Shown here piece after piece: positions 60,010 through 64,000 of a DNA stretch of 64,000 nucleotides; position 1 is the first letter of the stretch; each line of letters opens with the position of its first letter. Both the position numbers and the translations under genes were made by a program. A model generated the notes under the pieces. It did no database searches. It was not told the DNA's origin and saw only the letters and a list, made by a program, of their open reading frames with translations. The DNA is from Bradyrhizobium sp. JYMT SZCCT0180 (GTDB lineage: Bacteria; Pseudomonadota; Alphaproteobacteria; Rhizobiales; Xanthobacteraceae), in contig NZ_JAFCLZ010000032.1 in assembly GCF_018130165.1 (NCBI RefSeq), positions 19,230 through 83,229 of the forward strand, written 5' to 3'.

Positions 60010-60197
60010 GTTACGGGGCGGCCAGCGGCTGCGAGCGAATTCCGGTGACTCGATCCACTTCTTGCCGAATTTACGAAAAAGCTGCGCATCGCCTGCGCCC
60101 GTTACATGACGATATCAGGGCTAGAGGACTATCAATCTGGTGCATGCAGCACTGCCACGCTTACGGCAGGCTTCGCAAATGAGATGTTACGGAACAA

Positions 60198-60214
60198 GTC
60201 GGTCAGTGACCGAC
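60198..60214. promoter_or_regulatory. Perfect palindrome upstream of the truncated gene
   Basis: GTCGGTCA, one base, TGACCGAC: an 8-1-8 perfect dyad 22 bp before the ATG at 60237. It may be an operator or a remnant of a terminator; there is no T-run. Its significance is not established. Confidence 0.35.
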
Positions 60215-60236
60215 CCCGCCATCTCAGGATCTCGCC

Positions 60237-60638
60237 ATGAGCAAATTCCGGGAATTCACCCGCCAACAACTCTACGACCTCGTCTGGGCAACCCCGATCG
60301 TCAAACTCGCCAAAGAGTTTGGCCTTTCTGACGTCGGCTTGCGAAAAACCTGCGTGCGCTACCAAGTGCCGACCCCGCCGCTTGGCTATTGGGCGAAACT
60401 CGATTTTGGCAAGCGGGTCAAAAAGACGCCGTCCAATCCATTCAATCATTCCCGTTTGATCGCGTGGACATTTGAATCACCAATTGCCGAACTGACCGTC
60501 TTGTCTTCGTCCTCGACCCGCTTCCTGCCGTGGATCATTGCGGCGATCAAGTTTTCACGCTGCCGGATCGACGTGAAGATAACACCCGCAATGTGGAGTC
60601 CAGCTAGGACAAGCAGAAGTTCGGAAAAGAAAACATGA
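60237..60638 (+). pseudogene. Truncated gene: conserved N-terminal segment running into antisense of cytochrome b561 gene
   Basis: The first about 65 codons read like a conserved protein: MSKFREFTRQQLYDLVWATP, then KLAKEFGLSDVGLRKTCVRY and VPTPPLGYWAKLDFGKRVKK, an HTH-like segment known (from memory) at the start of larger hypothetical proteins. Beyond about 60440 the frame runs antisense through the cytochrome b561 gene and its product (SSSTRFLPWIIAAIKFSRCR) has no protein character. So the 5' end of a gene was joined to resident DNA here. The ATG has an AGGAT site 8 bp upstream, so a short product may still be made. Confidence 0.6.
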
Positions 60639-61036
60639 ATACGCTCAACCCAGGCGATGCCCCAAAACGCGTCGGTGGTGTAGAGCCAGCCGGACAGAGA
60701 TACCGCAACGCCGGTGGCGAGAAGTGCGACGATCATCCAGCCGCCGAGGGGATTGTGGCCGATGTGGCGCGGCTCGCGGCCAGCGCAAAGCTGTTGCGCG
60801 TACTGGAAAACAGAGTGAGGCGTGCAAACGAAGCTCGAGAACCGGGCGCGCTCTGCTCCAATAAAGCCCCACAGAACACGCAACGCTATGAGAACAAGTA
60901 AAATGTAGCCCGCCGCGTCGTGGATGCGCCCTTCGGTAACAAGCCAGGCAACCGATACGCTTGCCACCATGCCCCAATGAACAAGCCTTACGAGTGGGTC
61001 CCAGACTTTCAGAGCGGATGCCGACAGCCGTGCCAT
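60446..61036 (-). CDS. Cytochrome b561 family protein
   Basis: This 196-residue di-heme b-type membrane protein has four hydrophobic segments: WDPLVRLVHWGMVASVSVAW with a heme-ligand His, GYILLVLIALRVLWGFIG, PLGGWMIVALLATGVAVSLS, and FFSELLLVLAGLHIAGVIF with the second ligand His. It would pass electrons across the inner membrane to a c-type partner. The start is the ATG at 61036, 6 bp after the stop of the PepSY protein gene, so the two are co-transcribed. Its 3' end carries the junction with the truncated gene on the opposite strand. The last 25 residues (VEDEDKTVSSAIGDSNV) are not membrane-like. Confidence 0.88.
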   Translation of the reverse strand: MARLSASALKVWDPLVRLVHWGMVASVSVAWLVTEGRIHDAAGYILLVLIALRVLWGFIGAERARFSSFVCTPHSVFQYAQQLCAGREPRHIGHNPLGGWMIVALLATGVAVSLSGWLYTTDAFWGIAWVERIHVFFSELLLVLAGLHIAGVIFTSIRQRENLIAAMIHGRKRVEDEDKTVSSAIGDSNVHAIKRE

Positions 61037-61042
61037 AGCCGA

Positions 61043-61321
61043 TCAGCGGACGCTGGTCAGCACGGGTTCGAATGTCACGGGATGAAAATATGATTCCACG
61101 CGCTGACCCTTTTCATTTATGGCGTACACCTCGTAGCAGCCACCGTCTATCTTGATCCGGCGGATTTTCCAGCCTTGGTCAATTAGCTTCTTACTCAGCG
61201 ATTCCTCCGATTGCCAGCCACTCTGCGGGCCCGAATTGCATGTCGCAAGCCCGGTAGCTGCTGCTTCGTAGGAAGGTGCAAAGCTTCCGATAACCAGAGC
61301 CATCTGAAGGACACGTTTCAT
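61043..61321 (-). CDS. PepSY-domain protein, secreted
   Basis: This 92-residue protein has a signal peptide (MKRVLQMALVIGSFAPSYEA) and one PepSY domain (SLSKKLIDQGWKIRRIKIDG, then CYEVYAINEKGQRVESYFHP). GGAGAGA precedes the ATG at 61321; a longer frame to 61363 is less likely. PepSY proteins in this context often accompany cytochrome b561 and are thought to assist redox or metal-related functions. The gene is directly upstream of the cytochrome b561 gene and divergent from the cytochrome c'-like gene. Confidence 0.85.
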   Translation of the reverse strand: MKRVLQMALVIGSFAPSYEAAATGLATCNSGPQSGWQSEESLSKKLIDQGWKIRRIKIDGGCYEVYAINEKGQRVESYFHPVTFEPVLTSVR

Positions 61322-61512
61322 GCCATCTCTCCATGGGCCCCAAGAGTGGGACGCAGATTTCAAGGTAGCATGGGGGCTTGAGCAAGTTACAACTTAGTAA
61401 TGTGCTGGGTGGCGCTGCAGATTCTCTGAAAAGCGGTCCTGATGCTATGTAAGGCTCGTACGCTTTGTGTGAACTGGACATTCACAGGATCCCATGACGT
61501 GAGGAACCGCAC

Positions 61513-61980
61513 ATGAGAAACAGTGCAATTGCCTTGATGGCAGGGCTAGCCATCGTTGTCGCGGCAAGCTCCGCGACCGGCCAGTCTGCTCAACCGTATT
61601 CGCCGGGCCTTGTAGAATTCATGATGAGTGTCCAAACCCATCATGTGAAGCTTTGGCTCGCCGGCAACGCACGCAACTGGGAACTCGCGGATTATCAGCT
61701 CGACGAGTTGAAGGAGTTGCTCGAGGAAATCGCAAAGCGAGTTCCAAAATATCGGGACGTCCCTGTCGGACAAATGATCGAGGCCGCCACAATGCCGCCA
61801 ATCGGGAAGATTGAAGCCGCAATCAAAGCACGCGACAGCGCAAAGTTTGTGGCTGCTTTTGATCGACTCACGGAGGCCTGCAATAGCTGCCATGAAGCGG
61901 CTAACCGAGGCTTCATCGTCATCCAACGGCCGGCGACATCGTCATTTCCGAACCAATCATTTGCCCCCCGGCGAAAATAG
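61513..61980 (+). CDS. Cytochrome c'-like secreted heme protein
   Basis: This 155-residue protein has a signal peptide (residues 1-24, ending SATGQS) and a mostly helical body with a C-terminal heme motif C123-NS-C126-H127 (TEACNSCHEAANRGF). The position of CxxCH near the C-terminus and the four-helix pattern fit cytochrome c' or the related cytochrome b562-like fold. GAGGAACCGCAC gives the ribosome site. It is divergent from the PepSY-b561 pair and is its probable redox partner in the periplasm. Confidence 0.85.
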   Translation: MRNSAIALMAGLAIVVAASSATGQSAQPYSPGLVEFMMSVQTHHVKLWLAGNARNWELADYQLDELKELLEEIAKRVPKYRDVPVGQMIEAATMPPIGKIEAAIKARDSAKFVAAFDRLTEACNSCHEAANRGFIVIQRPATSSFPNQSFAPRRK

Positions 61981-62131
61981 GCCAAATGCTCCGACAGTCG
62001 CGCAAAGCGCGTGAAGGTTCCAATATGTCTAATGCGCGCACCGGATGGCGCCGCTGGCGCGATCGAAGCCGAGTGGAGTAGCATCTGCACTGACAGGAAT
62101 TGTATGCGGTTCAAGGGCGGAAGGCGAGTCG

Positions 62132-64000
62132 TCAACCAGATTCATCAATTCTTCCCCGCAGATGATCAACCAAATGTTCGGCGCCGATAGTCAGGCAGCC
62201 ATGATGTCCCCCCGGCACCTCGACCACGTCGAGTTGAGAACTGAGATGCCGCCACGCCCGGCCGTCGTGTTCGGCCGCGTAGAAAGTCACAGGGATATCA
62301 AGCGGTGCCGGAAGATACTGCGCCATTGCGGCTGAATAAGCATGCCACAACACCGGTGGAATCTCGAGTTCGGCGATGGTAATCGGCGCGCTCGTCGACG
62401 CCTTTGTATCTCGCTCCAGCCGCGCCATTCGTTCAAACGTCCAGCGCAGAAGGTAAGGCGGAACCAGGGGCTTCATCAGCCCGATGATCGCCCGCGGCGC
62501 GGGACGGGCACTGACGGTCGGCGGGTCGACCATCACAACCATTTCAACCTTGTGGCCGGCTGCCATCAGCAGGCGGGCTGTTTCAAACGCCACCATGGCG
62601 CCGTTGCATTTGCCGCCCAGGAGGAAAGGACCGCTGCTCTGCCTCTCCAGAACAAGCGGCAGGCGGTCGGCGGCCATCTCCTCGATCGACGGCGGAATCC
62701 GCTCCCCACGAAGACCATGGGGATCGATCGAAATGATCGGGTAATCGGGCCCGAAAAGCTCGACCATCCGCCGCATACCCGCGTGGCCGCTGACGAGGTC
62801 CCCGTTGAAGAAGAACAGAGGGGACCGATCGCCGCCGGCACCAAACTGGAAGAACGGCGTCGCCGGGGTGCCTGTCTGCATGGCGATTTTTGGGGCAAGT
62901 TGGCGGATCGTTTCTGCCCCGTACAGAATCGTTCCCGGTAAGCGGTGGCCGATGAGCCGCTCGATTTCGATGAGCATTTCCATCGCCAGAAGGGAGTCAC
63001 CACCGCTGGTGAAAAAATCATCGTCGACCGTCACGGCCTCGGACTTCAGCAGCCTCCGCCACAGGGTCAGCAATTCAGCTTCCAGATCCAATGGCCCTTT
63101 GTTCACGGCAGGCACGGGCATCGCGCCCTGATCGCCCGACAGCCCGTCGAACGACTCGCGCAGCCGTCGCCGCTGCACTTTTCCCGTCGCCCCTTTTGGC
63201 AGTTGGTCGAGGATCAGAATGCGCCGCGGAATCTTGAACGAGGCCAAGGCGCGTTGCAGGAACTGGCGAAGCTCCGCAGGTGTCGCCTGCGCACCAGGAC
63301 GGGGAACGATGGCGGCTGCGACGTCCTCGCCAAGGCGTGGATGGGGGATTGCGAAAGCAGCGGCCTCGGCTACGGCGGGATGGCGCAGTAGCGCGGATTC
63401 GACCTCAGCAGGGGCAATCTTCTCACCGCCGCGGTTGATCAGTTCGCTCAGGCGGCCGTGCAGCGACAGGAAGCCGTCCTTGTCGAGGCTGCCGATATCG
63501 CCCGTGCGAAACCAGCCCTCTTTGAAAGCAGCTTGATTGAGTTCCGGCGCATCGAAATAGCCAGATATCACGGTGGGCCCACGAACCCAGACCTCGCCTC
63601 GCTCACCGGCTGGTAAGGGATGTCCATCCTCACCAACAATGGCCACGGTATCAGGCCAGGGTTGCCCGCAAGTCCCTGGCCTGTTTGGACCAGGCGGCGG
63701 CAGGTTGGCGGCGATCTGCGCGGCTTCGCTGGAGCCATAATGTTCCAGCACCGGCACACCCAAACTGCGCTGCAGGTCGTTCTGCACCTCGTTCGGGAGT
63801 GGCGCGCCGCCCGATACGACGAACCGCAGAGTGTGCGCCGCCTGCGCATCCTCAAGGCCTTTTGCCTTGTCGAGCACGGCAGTGTGGAGCGTGGGACCCG
63901 CCGAGTACCAGGTCGGCCGCAGCGCATCGAGCCATTCATCGAGCGCCACGATGGCAAAGTTCGCCGGCACAGCAATGCTGCCGCCCGTCAGCAGTGGTGT
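62132..64000 (-). CDS. Adenylation - carrier - thioesterase protein (NRPS-like ligase), C-terminal part; 5' end outside window
   Basis: The frame is open to the right edge (TPLLTGGSIAVPANFAIVA at the start of the visible part), so about the first 200-230 residues lie outside. The visible part has the second half of an ANL adenylation domain (HYGSSEAAQIAA, FRTGDIGSLDKDG, LPKGATGKVQRRRL), a phosphopantetheine carrier (Ser codon 62993-62995 in SGGDSLLAMEML) and a C-terminal alpha/beta-hydrolase thioesterase. The thioesterase nucleophile motif reads GKCNG (Cys codon 62606-62608) instead of GxSxG; the catalytic His is in VPGGHHGCL. One-module proteins of this type load, hold and release one acid, perhaps onto an amine or alcohol. 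Product unknown. Confidence 0.87.
   Translation of the reverse strand, partial: TPLLTGGSIAVPANFAIVALDEWLDALRPTWYSAGPTLHTAVLDKAKGLEDAQAAHTLRFVVSGGAPLPNEVQNDLQRSLGVPVLEHYGSSEAAQIAANLPPPGPNRPGTCGQPWPDTVAIVGEDGHPLPAGERGEVWVRGPTVISGYFDAPELNQAAFKEGWFRTGDIGSLDKDGFLSLHGRLSELINRGGEKIAPAEVESALLRHPAVAEAAAFAIPHPRLGEDVAAAIVPRPGAQATPAELRQFLQRALASFKIPRRILILDQLPKGATGKVQRRRLRESFDGLSGDQGAMPVPAVNKGPLDLEAELLTLWRRLLKSEAVTVDDDFFTSGGDSLLAMEMLIEIERLIGHRLPGTILYGAETIRQLAPKIAMQTGTPATPFFQFGAGGDRSPLFFFNGDLVSGHAGMRRMVELFGPDYPIISIDPHGLRGERIPPSIEEMAADRLPLVLERQSSGPFLLGGKCNGAMVAFETARLLMAAGHKVEMVVMVDPPTVSARPAPRAIIGLMKPLVPPYLLRWTFERMARLERDTKASTSAPITIAELEIPPVLWHAYSAAMAQYLPAPLDIPVTFYAAEHDGRAWRHLSSQLDVVEVPGGHHGCLTIGAEHLVDHLRGRIDESG

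Overview
The window reads as chromosomal DNA of a high-GC alphaproteobacterium, most likely Bradyrhizobium or a close Bradyrhizobiaceae relative. The evidence is the strong GC3 bias in most genes, an ACC deaminase/AcdR pair, many acyl-CoA catabolic genes, orphan Bug and Leu/Ile/Val-type binding proteins, and several families of intergenic palindromes. This assignment is inferred from gene content; no database search was possible. No rRNA, tRNA or CRISPR array was recognised.

Region 1 (1-18.1 kb) is a catabolic block in two convergent arms. The plus arm holds the C-terminal part of an iron-type alcohol dehydrogenase, an acyl-CoA synthetase and a complete Dpp/Opp-type ABC transporter (binding protein, two permeases, two ATPases, with coupled starts). 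The minus arm, read from 18.1 kb down to 8.0 kb, holds three acyl-CoA dehydrogenases, a glutathione transferase, an AraC regulator, a beta-keto acid cleavage enzyme and a two-subunit biotin-dependent acyl-CoA carboxylase of the methylcrotonyl/geranyl-CoA type. Together they could activate, dehydrogenate, carboxylate and cleave a branched-chain or terpenoid acid; the substrate is not known.

Region 2 (18.3-27.7 kb) has an orphan binding protein and then a five-gene minus-strand operon: 2-hydroxychromene-carboxylate-isomerase-like protein, acyl-CoA ligase, SDR, binding protein and old-yellow-enzyme reductase. A HxlR regulator is transcribed divergently from it, and two perfect TTCGA-N3-TCGAA palindromes lie in the shared promoter region. 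Another acyl-CoA synthetase follows.

Region 3 (27.8-49.2 kb) is mixed. It contains a cold shock protein, an XRE regulator, a class-GN-type sortase with its VIT/VWA substrate carrying an LPKTA sorting signal, an ADP-forming acyl-CoA synthetase, two trypsin-like proteases, a HAD protein, a MoxR ATPase with a CoxE-like VWA protein, RecQ, the divergent acdS/acdR pair, a Bug-type binding protein, two MFS transporters and an MBL-fold hydrolase.

Region 4 (49.2-60.4 kb) looks acquired. It has a gene-poor stretch, a broken SRAP/YedK remnant, an autotransporter with a low-GC repeat passenger joined to a high-GC barrel, a serine recombinase, small hypothetical genes, a large zinc-ribbon/class III cyclase/ATPase/TPR protein, and a truncated gene. 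Region 5 (60.4-64 kb) has a small redox group (cytochrome b561, PepSY protein, cytochrome c'-like protein) and a ligase-carrier-thioesterase protein whose thioesterase has a Cys nucleophile; this last gene runs off the right edge.
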